Positions 1 through 8,891 are shown, counted from the first letter of the stretch. The stretch: 64,000 nucleotides of DNA from Marinobacter arenosus (GCF_019264345.1 NZ_JAHVAO010000002.1:273711-337710), one strand, 5' to 3'. Notes: generated from the sequence alone by a model not told the origin. Translations and numbers: made by a program.

Positions 1-525
1 AAGGTCCACCGGTAGTTGCACGGCACCCTCGCCGCTCGCCCTGAAATAGACTGTGCGCGCTTCACCTGCCGGAATCTGAAGTGGCAACAACACGTTCCGG
101 TGCTTGATCGGGCGCTGGGACAGTGGGCGCTGATCGCCCGTGAACACTTCATGTGTGACCCGCTCGCCTGCCACCACATAGAGGTTGAGATAATCGAGTA
201 CCGGATTGGCCACTTCGATCAGATGGTTTCCGGGGGAGGGGGTATCGTTGATGATTGTGACTCGGAACCAATAGGCGCTTTGGCTGAAACCGAAGTTCGG
301 CACCGCAGCCTCGCTCTGTTGCCAGGCCATATCCCGTTGGCCCGTCAGATTCTGAAGCGTCAATTGATGACTGGGGTCCTCGAGATAGGCGAGCTTCTTA
401 CCCAGAGAAACCTGACCATCGATCAATTCAGACAAACGGACGGTAGGCGTTGTCGCGATGGCGCTGCTCGCTATCGCCGCAAGCAGAAACAGAACCAGCA
501 GTTTAGTGATATGAGTCTGTATCAA
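1..525 (-). CDS. 7TMR-DISM-type sensor protein, N-terminal part (cut by window edge)
   Basis: The minus strand is open for 175 codons from a TTG start at 525 to the window edge. An in-frame stop lies two codons upstream of the TTG and no ATG is available nearby. The product begins with a signal peptide (KLLVLFLLAAIASSAIA) with a likely cut after A-I-A, followed by about 150 residues resembling the 7TMR-DISM extracellular domain, including the YWFRV motif. In this family the domain senses an external ligand and is usually followed by seven membrane helices and a GGDEF or kinase output; that part lies outside the window. The gene at 2273-4033 has the same front end. A plus-strand frame over this region lacks a sensible product and was discounted. 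Confidence 0.72.
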   Translation of the reverse strand, partial: MIQTHITKLLVLFLLAAIASSAIATTPTVRLSELIDGQVSLGKKLAYLEDPSHQLTLQNLTGQRDMAWQQSEAAVPNFGFSQSAYWFRVTIINDTPSPGNHLIEVANPVLDYLNLYVVAGERVTHEVFTGDQRPLSQRPIKHRNVLLPLQIPAGEARTVYFRASGEGAVQLPVDL

Positions 526-940
526 GGCTTAACCGCTTTCTTGTTTTGAGACGCTTCGCGGAGCAGAGTTTAACGGAAGCTGGCACCGGTTCACTCTGGC
601 TGTGCAAAGAAAACACAAGTTTTTACGATTTCGGCGGAGGGCACTATGCCGAGCCAGTCAGACCAATCCCGCCTTTTTCATCATTTATTTTGCAGTTTCT
701 CGGCACCTTGGCATAAAGAGAATCCGGGTAATATGTTGCCGGTGGCGACGTAATCAGTGAAGACTCAACACGGCCCTTCCATCAACTTACCCTAACGATG
801 GCAACGGCTCCTCACTAACCTATACTTGGTGAATCGTTCGCGCATCCTCGACTGTGGGGGCGACAGTGAATCGTACCGAAGGGAGCCTGTCCGCTTGGGG
901 CATGGCGTCGGATGCGCGTCAGCCAACGGAGGGTCAAGGC
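526..940. other. Intergenic region, no gene seen
   Basis: No coding frame with recognisable content was found between the divergent genes at 525 and 941. The stretch is AT-richer than the flanking genes and should hold both promoters. A TTGGCA at 708-713 and a TAATAT at 729-734 are promoter-like, but the 15-base spacing is poor, so no promoter is called. Confidence 0.5.
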
Positions 941-1309
941 ATGATCGAACACACGCTGGATACCGCCCACTCCATTCTCTATGTTCGGCCTACCTCCTCG
1001 CTGGAAAAAGAGGATTTCGCAAAGCTTGCGGAAACGGCGGATCCCTTCATCGAAAAAACGGGATCGCTGGAAGGGCTCATCATCAGCAGTCAGAGTTTTC
1101 CGGGCTGGAAAAGTATCGGTGCGATGGTCACGCATTTTCGATTCGTGAAAGATCATCACAAATTCATCAGGAAAGTGGCCCTGGTGACTGACTCCGCCTT
1201 TGGCGACATCGGTGAGCGTCTGGCGTCCCATTTTTTATCGGCCGACATCAAGCACTTTCCCATGGGCGAGCTCAAGGCCGCTGAGCGGTGGGTAGTGGGC
1301 GAGGGCTAG
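941..1309 (+). CDS. SpoIIAA-like/STAS-fold protein (DUF3478 type)
   Basis: A 122-residue protein starting at the ATG at 941, which has a GGAGGG ribosome site seven bases upstream; a longer frame starts at 854 but has no ribosome site. The pattern fits the small cytoplasmic SpoIIAA-like family: an early strand followed by LEKEDFAKLAE, a central GLIISSQSFPGW, then RKVALVTD and a C-terminal DIKHFPMGELKAAERW. The family has an anti-anti-sigma (STAS) fold, but members of this branch have no proven partner. Nothing around it suggests a sigma-factor system, so its role is unknown. Confidence 0.75.
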   Translation: MIEHTLDTAHSILYVRPTSSLEKEDFAKLAETADPFIEKTGSLEGLIISSQSFPGWKSIGAMVTHFRFVKDHHKFIRKVALVTDSAFGDIGERLASHFLSADIKHFPMGELKAAERWVVGEG

Positions 1310-1341
1310 GAAGCACTATGCTGGATTGTTCGAAATTTTAA

Positions 1342-1406
1342 GTCGTCGGACAACGACATTGAGTCTACGCTGGATAGGGTTTGTGGTACTTAGACAACAG
1401 CGTAGA
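1342..1406. repeat. Two inverted repeats upstream of a small gene
   Basis: GTCGT (1342-1346) pairs with ACGAC (1353-1357). TCTACGCTG (1364-1372) pairs perfectly with CAGCGTAGA (1398-1406) over a 25-base loop. They sit in the 210-base gap ahead of the gene at 1522 and could form a structured leader or an operator. Function is not shown. Confidence 0.5.
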
Positions 1407-1521
1407 TGCGCTTTATCTTTTACATGTAGTCATTGCGCATATCGGGAGGCATCTGGTGATGGTGGTTTTCGGGGGCTGCCCGGGAGCATCGTCTAACTGG
1501 ACACTAAAAAGGAGCTTTAAA

Positions 1522-1824
1522 ATGTCTGCATCAGCAATCTATTCCGCAAAAGTCGGGGCGGGTGAAGGTTTCTCATCGCCAGCCCCTCTGGCTGGCCTGG
1601 CCGGCTGGACGGTTTTCAAACAGCAGCAAACTGAAATCTATGAGATTACGCACAATCTGAACCTGAGCAATCCTGAGAGTGACATGCAGGTAGTTGCCAC
1701 TTCGATGACGCCCGGAGTCAGTGTGGTTGTAGAAGCCGTTAATGCTAACTCGTTCAGGGTATCGGCCTGGACCAGTCAGCTTGCGCCCGCTGAGACGGAT
1801 TTCATGTTCATTGCGCATTGTTGA
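1522..1824 (+). CDS. Hypothetical 100-residue protein, possible lectin-like beta-sandwich
   Basis: The start at 1522 has a strong ribosome site (AAAAGGAGC, 1507-1515). The protein has no signal peptide or membrane segment and is rich in beta-forming residues. The pattern from THNLNLSNPESDM through VVVEAVNANSFRVSAW to FMFIAHC resembles the short H-type-lectin or tail-adhesin beta-sandwich, where a His-Asn turn is followed by paired hydrophobic strands. That resemblance is by eye only. The gene stands alone after a hairpin-rich leader and just ahead of the DUF2784 gene. Confidence 0.55.
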   Translation: MSASAIYSAKVGAGEGFSSPAPLAGLAGWTVFKQQQTEIYEITHNLNLSNPESDMQVVATSMTPGVSVVVEAVNANSFRVSAWTSQLAPAETDFMFIAHC

Positions 1825-1867
1825 GTTCGCCCCAAGCCGGGCGTTGGCATAGTGCCTGGTGAAGCCC

Positions 1868-2260
1868 ATGTTTTCAGGTTCGGTTTACGTTGTTCTGGCA
1901 GACTCGCTGCTTGTCCTGCATGTAATATTTGTGGCGTTTGTAGTCCTGGGTCTGCTGGCTATTTATATGGGGCCGTTCCTGAACTGGAACTGGGTGCGGA
2001 ATATCTGGTTCCGGGTGTGTCACCTGATTGCCATTGGTATTGTCGTCGTCCAATCCTGGCTTGGCGTGATCTGCCCGTTGACCACTTGGGAAATGGCGCT
2101 TCGGGACAGGGCGGGAGAGGCCAGCTACGAGGGCTCGTTCGTCCAGCACTGGCTACAATCCATTCTTTACTATAGCGCCCCAGAGTGGGTGTTTGTCCTG
2201 AGCTACACGCTGTTTGGTGGGCTGGTCCTGCTCAGCTGGTTTGTCGTCCGCCCCCGGTGA
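1868..2260 (+). CDS. DUF2784 family membrane protein
   Basis: About 130 residues with three to four membrane helices. The helix LADSLLVLHVIFVAFVVLGLL, the GPFLNWNWVRN loop, and the conserved CPLTTWE motif followed by FVQHWLQSILY identify DUF2784, a small inner-membrane family of unknown function. The ATG at 1868 is preferred; a GTG at 1859 in the same frame is an alternative. It converges with the diguanylate cyclase gene, leaving only 12 bases between the two stops. Confidence 0.82.
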   Translation: MFSGSVYVVLADSLLVLHVIFVAFVVLGLLAIYMGPFLNWNWVRNIWFRVCHLIAIGIVVVQSWLGVICPLTTWEMALRDRAGEASYEGSFVQHWLQSILYYSAPEWVFVLSYTLFGGLVLLSWFVVRPR

Positions 2261-2272
2261 TTGCGGAGAGGG

Positions 2273-4033
2273 TCAGACCGTCACCGCTCCGGCGGCGGCG
2301 TCCGACGCATTGCCGGCGCAGACGACATTACGACCCTCCAGCTTGGCCTGATAAAGCGCCTGATCGGCCATCACAATGGTTTTGTCGAGACTGACGTCTT
2401 CCGAGTCGCGATTGGCAACGCCCACGCTGATGGTGCAGTGAATGATGTCTGCGCCTTCCTGGATGGTGAGTGCTTCCACGTTCTGGCGGAACCGCTCGGC
2501 GACGTGACAGGCCTCGGGGAGGTCGGTTTCCGGCAACAGCAGAATGAATTCTTCGCCACCCCAGCGGGCGAGAAGGTCGCCTTGGCGTCGGGAACTGTCC
2601 AGCACTTTGGCGATTTGGCGCAGGATCCGGTCCCCAGTGGCATGGCCGTATTGGTCATTGATCATCTTGAAGTGGTCGATATCAATCATCGCCACGCACA
2701 TATCCCGGTTGTTGCGTTTTACCAGGCTCCAGAGCGATTCTGCGACGGGCAGGAAGCCCCGCCGATTGTCCAGGCCCGTCAGATGATCCACTTGCGCTTT
2801 CCGTTCGGCCGCTATCCGCGCGTGCTGGGTTCGTCGAACCAGGTCCGCCAGTGCCAGCGCCAGCAGCATGGCATCCAGCACCATGCCGATGTCCACGGCG
2901 TAAAAGCCAATCTGACTGTACGGTAGAACGCCATAGACCGTGAGTGCGGTAATCGAGGCGCCGATCGCAGAGGCGAGTGTGCCCGCGAGGTAATAGCGAG
3001 CGGATGTCATGCCGCTCACCCAGCTGGATATGCCGAGGTACAGCATCAGGGCCGTGAAGATCGGAACCATGGAGAACGCAAGCGTCAGTGCAAACCCTCG
3101 TTCTTCCGCGATATAGCAGGCGGCAAACAGCGCGAAGTAGATCAAACAGATCGCCTGAAGGCTTCTGAACAGCTTGCGTCGCCGAAGTTTCACCTGCAGA
3201 AAACTGGTCGCAAAGGCTATGCCGGAGAAAGCAAAGCAGAACATCAACAGCGGCGGTGCCCACTGTTGCCAGACTACAGAGGAGGGCCAGACCAGCGCCA
3301 TGCCTATGCCGCTGTAGGACGCCGTCATGAACACAAAAGTAACCATGTAAATGGAATAGAACAGATACCGCCTTCGCCGGAGTCCGGTAAAGAGCATCAG
3401 GTTATAGGCGGCGAGCGCAAACATGACGCCATAGACAAAGCTGTAAAAGGCGGCGTCAAACTGTTCCTGATTGTGTCCGGCCTTAATGCTGGTGAAGTAG
3501 AAGGGAACAACGACGGGATCTGAGGTTTCAACCCGCAAAAATAGGCGTGTTATGCCCGAGGGAAATGCGTATTCAGCGGTCGGTACCCGTGTGGAGAAAG
3601 AGCGCTTGTGAACCGGTATGGTGTCGCCGCTTTTGAATCGCCTGGGCGGCTCGCCTGTCGGCATCAGGTAGAAATCGACCCGGTCGAGCCAGCCAATCCG
3701 GACAGACATCCGTCTTGCGATGGGGGCGCCGGTCGGATTGAGGACATCGGCAACTAGCCAGACAGCACCCGAATCGATGCCATTGGCGATGACACGGTCA
3801 TCGGTGCGCTGGAGGACGTCGGGTGTTTCCCCAATGAGGAACTGGATGTCGCCTACCGACAATTCTTCACCCTGTTCCTCGATATACGCCATCCGGTGGG
3901 CAATGGCGCCGTGATAACCCAATCTGGCATCGAGCCGGGGCACGGTCAGTTCTGCGTTGGCGGATGCGCCGAAAGCGCTGGCCATCAGAGCCAGCAGGGT
4001 CAGCAGATTCAGGAGTGTCCAATACCGTCGCAC
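2273..4033 (-). CDS. Membrane diguanylate cyclase with 7TMR-DISM sensor
   Basis: A 586-residue inner-membrane enzyme predicted to make cyclic di-GMP from two GTP. A signal peptide (about 1-27) leads to a periplasmic 7TMR-DISMED2 domain (about 40-165), seven membrane helices (about 190-395) and a C-terminal GGDEF domain (about 415-575). The active-site motif RWGGEEF (near residue 490) is intact. An RQGD inhibitory I-site lies five residues before GGEEF, so product feedback is expected. The 7TMR-DISM part should sense a periplasmic small molecule, possibly a carbohydrate by family precedent. The cut gene at 1-525 shares its N-terminal domain type. Confidence 0.93.
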   Translation of the reverse strand: MRRYWTLLNLLTLLALMASAFGASANAELTVPRLDARLGYHGAIAHRMAYIEEQGEELSVGDIQFLIGETPDVLQRTDDRVIANGIDSGAVWLVADVLNPTGAPIARRMSVRIGWLDRVDFYLMPTGEPPRRFKSGDTIPVHKRSFSTRVPTAEYAFPSGITRLFLRVETSDPVVVPFYFTSIKAGHNQEQFDAAFYSFVYGVMFALAAYNLMLFTGLRRRRYLFYSIYMVTFVFMTASYSGIGMALVWPSSVVWQQWAPPLLMFCFAFSGIAFATSFLQVKLRRRKLFRSLQAICLIYFALFAACYIAEERGFALTLAFSMVPIFTALMLYLGISSWVSGMTSARYYLAGTLASAIGASITALTVYGVLPYSQIGFYAVDIGMVLDAMLLALALADLVRRTQHARIAAERKAQVDHLTGLDNRRGFLPVAESLWSLVKRNNRDMCVAMIDIDHFKMINDQYGHATGDRILRQIAKVLDSSRRQGDLLARWGGEEFILLLPETDLPEACHVAERFRQNVEALTIQEGADIIHCTISVGVANRDSEDVSLDKTIVMADQALYQAKLEGRNVVCAGNASDAAAGAVTV

Positions 4034-4085
4034 TTGGTTTTACGTCCGTTTAAAACTGTCTTCTTAGACTATATGCAAACCTGGG

Positions 4086-4940
4086 TTATGTCATGGTTCT
4101 GGACAGGTTCAGGTGCATGGGATCCAACCGATAATAATCGCAAAGCACCGCGTACACAGCGGGTTGCGTGTCTTTCAGGTATTGAGGTTGCTGATAGAAG
4201 GCTTCTGTCAGTACCGCAAAAAATTCCGCGGGCTGGGTCGCGCCGTAGGGATCCAGCCAGCCTTGGTGGTGATGCTGGAGTGAATGCCTGAGATCTTCGT
4301 AGGCTCTGGTCATGGTGTGTTGCCACGCTTCAGCCTGTCTGCCGTACAGCGGCGGTGCGCCGTCGGCGGAGCCATCCAGATAATCGAGTTGGTGTGCGAA
4401 CTCATGGAGGATCACGTTGTGAGCGCCCTCCGGGTTCATGGCACCTTCCTCGCATTCGGACCAGGCCAGCACCACCTGGCCCAAAGAGGACGCTTCGCCG
4501 GCTCGAATCTGTTCGCTTACGCTCACCACCATGCCATCCCGTTCCGGGGCGCGGACTCGGTAGACGTCCGGATACACCAGTATACTACGCACCTCGTCGT
4601 ATTCGCGGAATGGTCGGGCGAGGATAAGCAGGCAGGCATGCCCGGCAATGGTGATTCTGACACGGTCATCCACGTCGAAGCCGTCACAGCCGTAGAAGGT
4701 CTTTTCAGCGAGAAAGAGTTGAACGTGTTGTTCAAGCTGGTGTTTGAGGTCCGCCGACAGGTTGCGGTAAAGCGGTACCGAGTTTTCGAGTTCCCGCCGC
4801 CATGCGTCGGGAAACGGCTGCTTCAGTCGCCGTTTCCGGCGCCAGTTCTGGTAGAAAAAAAGGTAGAATACCGCCAACGCGATGAAGGTCACTGCAAACA
4901 GCGCAAATACAAGCAGGGCTGACATTCCGTACGATTCCAC
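4086..4940 (-). CDS. mtfA: MtfA-type zinc peptidase (M90 family)
   Basis: A 284-residue protein with one N-terminal membrane helix (about 8-30) and the zinc-binding HEFAHQLDYLDG motif near residue 180. In E. coli, MtfA is a soluble aminopeptidase-like metalloprotein that binds the glucose repressor Mlc and so tunes sugar transport. This version carries a membrane anchor, as in many gammaproteobacterial homologues. No mlc or ptsG gene is visible here. It is transcribed in the same direction as the diguanylate cyclase gene downstream and divergently from the dehydrogenase at 4991. Confidence 0.88.
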   Translation of the reverse strand: MESYGMSALLVFALFAVTFIALAVFYLFFYQNWRRKRRLKQPFPDAWRRELENSVPLYRNLSADLKHQLEQHVQLFLAEKTFYGCDGFDVDDRVRITIAGHACLLILARPFREYDEVRSILVYPDVYRVRAPERDGMVVSVSEQIRAGEASSLGQVVLAWSECEEGAMNPEGAHNVILHEFAHQLDYLDGSADGAPPLYGRQAEAWQHTMTRAYEDLRHSLQHHHQGWLDPYGATQPAEFFAVLTEAFYQQPQYLKDTQPAVYAVLCDYYRLDPMHLNLSRTMT

Positions 4941-4990
4941 GCTTATGGTTATGCTGTCATCTTACCCCAAACAATCTTCAGGAGGCTGCC

Positions 4991-5662
4991 ATGTCCGAAA
5001 AACAAACCGTCGTTATCACAGGCGCCAACCGCGGTATTGGTCTTGAGCTTGCACGGCATTACGCCGCCCTGGACTGCGACGTCATCGGAGTCTGTCGTGA
5101 GGCTTCCGCCGAGTTGGCAGAGATCGCGACCCGGGTCATCGACGGCGTGGACGTGACCACGGATGCCGGCATCCAGACTCTGACCAGCGCACTCGAGGGT
5201 CAGCCGATCGACCTGTTGATTAACAACGCTGGCCTGCTGCAGGACGAGAAGCTAGGAAGCATCGATTTCGATTCCATACGCATGCAGATGGAGGTCAATG
5301 CCTACGCGCCGCTCCGGGTTGCCGAGGCCCTGGTGTCGCACATGCCGTCCGGAGGCAAGATCGCCAACATCACCAGTCGTATGGGATCCATTGCCGACAA
5401 TGATTCCGGGGGCCGCTACGGTTACCGGGCGTCGAAAGCGGCGCTCAATGCGTTTGGCAAATCGTTGGCGATGGACCTGAAACAGAAGGGCATTGCCGTG
5501 GCCCAGTTGCACCCGGGTTATGTACAGACGCGGATGGTGAATTTTGGCGGGTTGATTACGCCCGAAGAATCGGCCAAGGGCCTGGCGGCACGGATCGAAG
5601 GCCTTAACCTCGAAAACACCGGCTCGTTCTGGCATAGCAACGGAGACGAGTTGCCGTGGTAA
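4991..5662 (+). CDS. Short-chain dehydrogenase/reductase
   Basis: A 223-residue Rossmann-fold oxidoreductase. The NAD(P) motif TGANRGIG (about 11-18), the NNAG strand motif (about 79-82) and the YxxxK catalytic pair in YGYRASKAA are all present. Its short length and the ending HSNGDELPW are typical of the C-factor/sniffer-like subgroup of SDRs, whose substrates are mostly unknown. A GGAGG ribosome site precedes the ATG. The gene is divergent from mtfA. Confidence 0.88.
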   Translation: MSEKQTVVITGANRGIGLELARHYAALDCDVIGVCREASAELAEIATRVIDGVDVTTDAGIQTLTSALEGQPIDLLINNAGLLQDEKLGSIDFDSIRMQMEVNAYAPLRVAEALVSHMPSGGKIANITSRMGSIADNDSGGRYGYRASKAALNAFGKSLAMDLKQKGIAVAQLHPGYVQTRMVNFGGLITPEESAKGLAARIEGLNLENTGSFWHSNGDELPW

Positions 5663-5761
5663 GGTAGCCCTGAATTTTGTTAGCCGGTTGTCCCGGGCGC
5701 CGGCAAAATCGGGGTGTCCCTGGGGCAGTCCGGCACAGGTAGTATCAACAGGAGTTTGCTG

Positions 5762-6217
5762 ATGAGTCTGGCGATTGCCTTGCACGTGTTGTCTGCGGTT
5801 GTCTGGGTAGGGGGCATGTTCTTCGCGTATATGGCCATGCGCCCGGCGGTGATTGAGGTGGTTGAAGCAAGTCAGCGTGGCACGCTCTGGTGTCGCACCC
5901 TGTCCCGGTTCTTCCGCTGGGTGTGGCTGGCCATCATTTTGTTGCTGGTTACCGGTTATTGGATGGTGTTCAGCGTCTTCGGGGGGATGGCCGGCGCGGG
6001 CTGGCATATCCATGCGATGCAGGGGCTGGGGTTGATCATGATGCTGCTGTTCTTTCACGTGTACTTCGCTCCGTTCCGCCGGCTCAAGCAGGCAGTGGCT
6101 GATAAAGATCCTCAGGAAGGTGGTCGACGGGTCGGCCAGATCCGCAGGCTGGTCGGCATCAACCTGATTCTGGGGTTGGTGGTCATTGTGGTCGGCGCGG
6201 GTGGCCGGTATCTGTAA
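5762..6217 (+). CDS. CopD-like integral membrane protein
   Basis: The start at 5762 follows AGGAG at about 5750; a longer frame from 5714 is less likely. The 151-residue product has four membrane helices. It opens LAIALHVLSAVVWVGGMFFAYMAMRP, cited here only for its conserved His and WVGG motif, with further histidines in the WHIHAMQG segment. These fit the CopD/YncJ-like membrane family, which may bind haem or copper. It probably lies in an operon with the following hydratase, 35 bases downstream. Confidence 0.75.
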   Translation: MSLAIALHVLSAVVWVGGMFFAYMAMRPAVIEVVEASQRGTLWCRTLSRFFRWVWLAIILLLVTGYWMVFSVFGGMAGAGWHIHAMQGLGLIMMLLFFHVYFAPFRRLKQAVADKDPQEGGRRVGQIRRLVGINLILGLVVIVVGAGGRYL

Positions 6218-6252
6218 CGTGTGTCTGGAGTCGGGCAACCGGGTAGCTGACC

Positions 6253-6705
6253 ATGTCTTACATTCGAAAAAAGACCATAGAGGGGCTTGAGGCGGGTGAT
6301 AGCTTCACGCTGACTCGCACCTTCACCGAGGCCGATACCGTTACCTTCGGGGACATCAGCCGGGATCATAATCCCATCCATTACGACGAGCGCTTTGTCA
6401 GCTCCAAGAACCTGCAAGGTCGAATCTGTCATGGCCTGCTGGTCGGCGGCATGATTACGGAAGTAGGCGGTCAGATTGGCTGGCTGGCGTCCGGAATGAA
6501 CTTCCGGTTTCGTCGACCGGTGTATTTTGGCGACACCGTTACCTGTGTTTTCACCATTACCGAGGTGGATGACAGGAACAGGGCCAGAGCAGAAGCGGTG
6601 CTTTCAAATCAGCATGGAGAGGTGGTGATTGAGGCGTGGCTGACCGGAGTTTTGCCGGGGTCCGGGGAAAAGCAGATTCTGGCCAGCCTTCTGGCTGGCG
6701 ATTAA
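6253..6705 (+). CDS. MaoC-family (R)-specific enoyl-CoA hydratase
   Basis: A 150-residue hotdog-fold enzyme. The hydratase-2 motif is intact in FGDISRDHNPIHYDE, with the catalytic Asp and His, followed by GRICHGLLVGGM. Enzymes of this kind (PhaJ type) hydrate trans-2-enoyl-CoA to (R)-3-hydroxyacyl-CoA, feeding polyhydroxyalkanoate or acting in fatty-acid turnover. No pha genes are in the window, so the pathway is not certain. It lies 21 bases ahead of the next gene in an apparent operon. Confidence 0.85.
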   Translation: MSYIRKKTIEGLEAGDSFTLTRTFTEADTVTFGDISRDHNPIHYDERFVSSKNLQGRICHGLLVGGMITEVGGQIGWLASGMNFRFRRPVYFGDTVTCVFTITEVDDRNRARAEAVLSNQHGEVVIEAWLTGVLPGSGEKQILASLLAGD

Positions 6706-6726
6706 ACCACGTCTTTAGAGGTTGGT

Positions 6727-7401
6727 ATGGCCCGTTTCGAACTGTTAGGCACAGCGATCATTCCCGGTAAGGGAACCCAGCTGCGTCTGTTGCAGCGCAA
6801 TGACGAATTCTCCATCAAGATTGCCGGCAGTACCGGTGAGTTGATGAACAGCCGTTTGCACGGATCCGAGGATGCGCTGGCGACGCTGGCGTGTGAGCGG
6901 ATTTCCGAGCACCCTGCGCCGCGGGTATTGATCGGTGGTCTGGGCATGGGCTTTACCCTGGCAGCAGCGCTGGCTTCGCTTGGCCAGACGGCGGAGGTGA
7001 CCGTGGCTGAGCTGGTGCCGGAAGTGAAAGACTGGAACCTCGGGCCTCTGGGCGCCGCCGCCGGGTACCCGCTGAAAGACTCCAGGGCTCGGGTTCATCT
7101 GGGGGATGTGGTGCAGTTGATCAAGGAATCCCCGGCCAGTTACGACGCCATTTTGCTGGATATCGACAATGGCCCGGAGGGATTGACCCGAAAGGAGAAT
7201 GATTGGCTCTACACGAGCGCGGGTATCGCAGCGGCGCAGGCCGCACTGAGGCCGGACGGGGTGTTGGCGTATTGGTCGGCGGGTCAGGATCCGGCCTTTA
7301 CCGAACGGCTCAAGCGCGCCGGCTTGTCTGTGGAACCGGTAACCGTTCGCGCCCACCGGCCCGGCAAGGGTGCAAGGCACGTTATCTGGCTTGCCTGGTA
7401 A
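6727..7401 (+). CDS. Spermidine-synthase-like methyltransferase-fold protein
   Basis: A 224-residue protein with a Rossmann nucleotide-binding motif (RVLIGGLGMGFTLAAAL, about 61-77), an acidic strand end VAELVPE and a DAILLDIDNGPEG motif. These match the spermine/spermidine-synthase-like family. The polyamine-synthase signature is shortened and the protein is smaller than true SpeE (about 285), so true spermidine synthase activity is doubtful. The related COG is annotated as a predicted methyltransferase or aminopropyltransferase. Confidence 0.75.
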   Translation: MARFELLGTAIIPGKGTQLRLLQRNDEFSIKIAGSTGELMNSRLHGSEDALATLACERISEHPAPRVLIGGLGMGFTLAAALASLGQTAEVTVAELVPEVKDWNLGPLGAAAGYPLKDSRARVHLGDVVQLIKESPASYDAILLDIDNGPEGLTRKENDWLYTSAGIAAAQAALRPDGVLAYWSAGQDPAFTERLKRAGLSVEPVTVRAHRPGKGARHVIWLAW

Positions 7402-7525
7402 CGCGCCCCGGTGCCGTGAACGACCTTTCAGGTTTACCGTCTGCTTGCCGGCCGAATTCGTTGACCTGGAACAAGGCCCCTCGCGGGCTGGGCAGGGAGA
7501 ATGGCGAGTAGAGGGCGTAGGCTAC

Positions 7526-8365
7526 ATGAACACAGTTCTTGTCATTCTATCATTTGTGGCCGCCGGCGGGCTGATCGCTCTCTGGCTTTGGCGCAAATGT
7601 GATCACCGCGCGGATCTGTTGGCCATGGGGCGTCTGGCGGCGACACAACCGCTGCATCCGCAGCATTTCGAACCGGCTATGGTCGACGGGTTGCCCGAGC
7701 CCGCGCAGCGCTACTTCCTGTACACCATCGCTCCGGGGACTCCGCTATACACGGTCGTGCGCCTCGAAATGATCGGCAGGTTCGGCATGGGGGATAAGGG
7801 TAAGCCGAGCTACCTGACCATGGCCGCGACGCAGGTACTGGCCCCGCTCCAGGGTTTTGTCTGGAAAATGTCTGCCGGGCGAGGGCTGATGCGAGTGTCT
7901 GGTTCCGATACGGAACGCTGGACGCGATTCTGGCTGGGCGAACTCATTCCGGTCGCCCGTGCCGGTGGAAATTCCGACCACGCGCTCTCCGCCTTTGGGC
8001 GATACGTGGCCGAATCTGTGTTCTGGAGTCCGGCGGCCTTGCTGCCCCGGCCGGGAGTGCGCTGGGACCTGGTGGACGAAAACACCGCGAGGGTGACGGT
8101 GCGCAAGGACGGCCTGGAACAGGCCGTTGATGTGACGGTGGCCAAGAGCGGCCAGCCGACACAGGTCAGTTTCCTGCGCTGGAGTGACGCCAATCCCGAG
8201 AAGCTGCATCGATTCCAGCCTTTCGGTGGTTACCTTTCCGAGTTCCGGGACTTCGGTGGATTCCGGTTGCCTACCAAGGTTGAGGCCGGCAACTTTTTTG
8301 GTACCGCCGATTATTTTCCCTTCTTCCTGGCCGATATTACCGACCTGACGTTCCCCGGTACCTGA
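7526..8365 (+). CDS. DUF6544/DUF6920-type membrane-anchored protein
   Basis: The ATG at 7526 starts a 279-residue protein with one N-terminal membrane helix (about 3-20); the frame is open further upstream but overlaps the previous gene and has no ribosome site. Motifs LPEPAQRYFLYTIAPG, TRFWLGELIPVA and ESVFWSPAALLP are those of a widespread family of unknown function formerly grouped as DUF6544. It probably faces the periplasm. Nothing nearby reveals its role. Confidence 0.75.
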   Translation: MNTVLVILSFVAAGGLIALWLWRKCDHRADLLAMGRLAATQPLHPQHFEPAMVDGLPEPAQRYFLYTIAPGTPLYTVVRLEMIGRFGMGDKGKPSYLTMAATQVLAPLQGFVWKMSAGRGLMRVSGSDTERWTRFWLGELIPVARAGGNSDHALSAFGRYVAESVFWSPAALLPRPGVRWDLVDENTARVTVRKDGLEQAVDVTVAKSGQPTQVSFLRWSDANPEKLHRFQPFGGYLSEFRDFGGFRLPTKVEAGNFFGTADYFPFFLADITDLTFPGT

Positions 8366-8374
8366 CTCGGTCGC

Positions 8375-8794
8375 TCAGCGCACCACGAACACCGAGATGT
8401 CACTGTGCCTGACGATGTTGGCCGCGTTCGAATGCAGGATGTGCAGACGATCACCGATGCCGGGTGTGTGCGAGGCCATCACAATCAGGTCGGCCTTGGT
8501 GTCGTCGATGGCTTCCAGAATTTTGTCATCAAGCTCCACCGCGGTATCCGGGGTCGACATGACCTTGCTGCTGGTCCGGATGCCGTGGGCCTTGCCTTGC
8601 TCCTCGGCGAACTCACGGAGCTTTTCGGAAAGCTCTTCCGGGTTGTGGGCGGCCTGGCCGGGAGCGGTGTTGGTCACGGACAAGTAACACAGCTTGGCGT
8701 CGTAATGTTTGGCAATGTCGATGGCCGTGCTCAACGCTTTTGGCATCTTGTCGGTGTGTGCCAGATCAACGGGTACTAGAATCGTGCTGTACAT
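8375..8794 (-). CDS. Universal stress protein (UspA family)
   Basis: The ATG at 8794 follows a strong AAGGAGG-like site; a longer frame to 8824 is not needed. The 139-residue protein begins MYSTILVPVDLAHTDK, has the acidic-helix segment, and ends with the ATP-binding loop pattern around IVMASHTPGIGDRLHILHSN and a final VFVVR strand. The G-2x-G-9x-G(S/T) motif is modified, as in several UspA members. These cytoplasmic proteins help cells survive stress and starvation. The gene lies downstream of the cold-shock gene, behind a strong terminator. Confidence 0.9.
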   Translation of the reverse strand: MYSTILVPVDLAHTDKMPKALSTAIDIAKHYDAKLCYLSVTNTAPGQAAHNPEELSEKLREFAEEQGKAHGIRTSSKVMSTPDTAVELDDKILEAIDDTKADLIVMASHTPGIGDRLHILHSNAANIVRHSDISVFVVR

Positions 8795-8891
8795 AGCTGC
8801 CTCCTTGTAGTGCCTTCCGGGCAATACATTCGTTTCGGGCGCATGTTAAGCATGGCAGTGGGTCTGAAAGGCTGTCAAAAAATGAGGGCAT

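Noticed and set aside
16..549. A 177-codon plus-strand frame at the left edge
   Set aside because: Its product is low-complexity and unlike known proteins, while the minus strand gives a signal peptide plus a recognisable sensor domain.
526..940. A confident promoter from TTGGCA/TAATAT
   Set aside because: The spacing is only 15 bases and there is no supporting conservation.
5252..6238. A 328-codon minus-strand frame
   Set aside because: Opposite two recognisable genes; composition is Gln/His/Pro-rich as expected for antisense of GC-rich genes.
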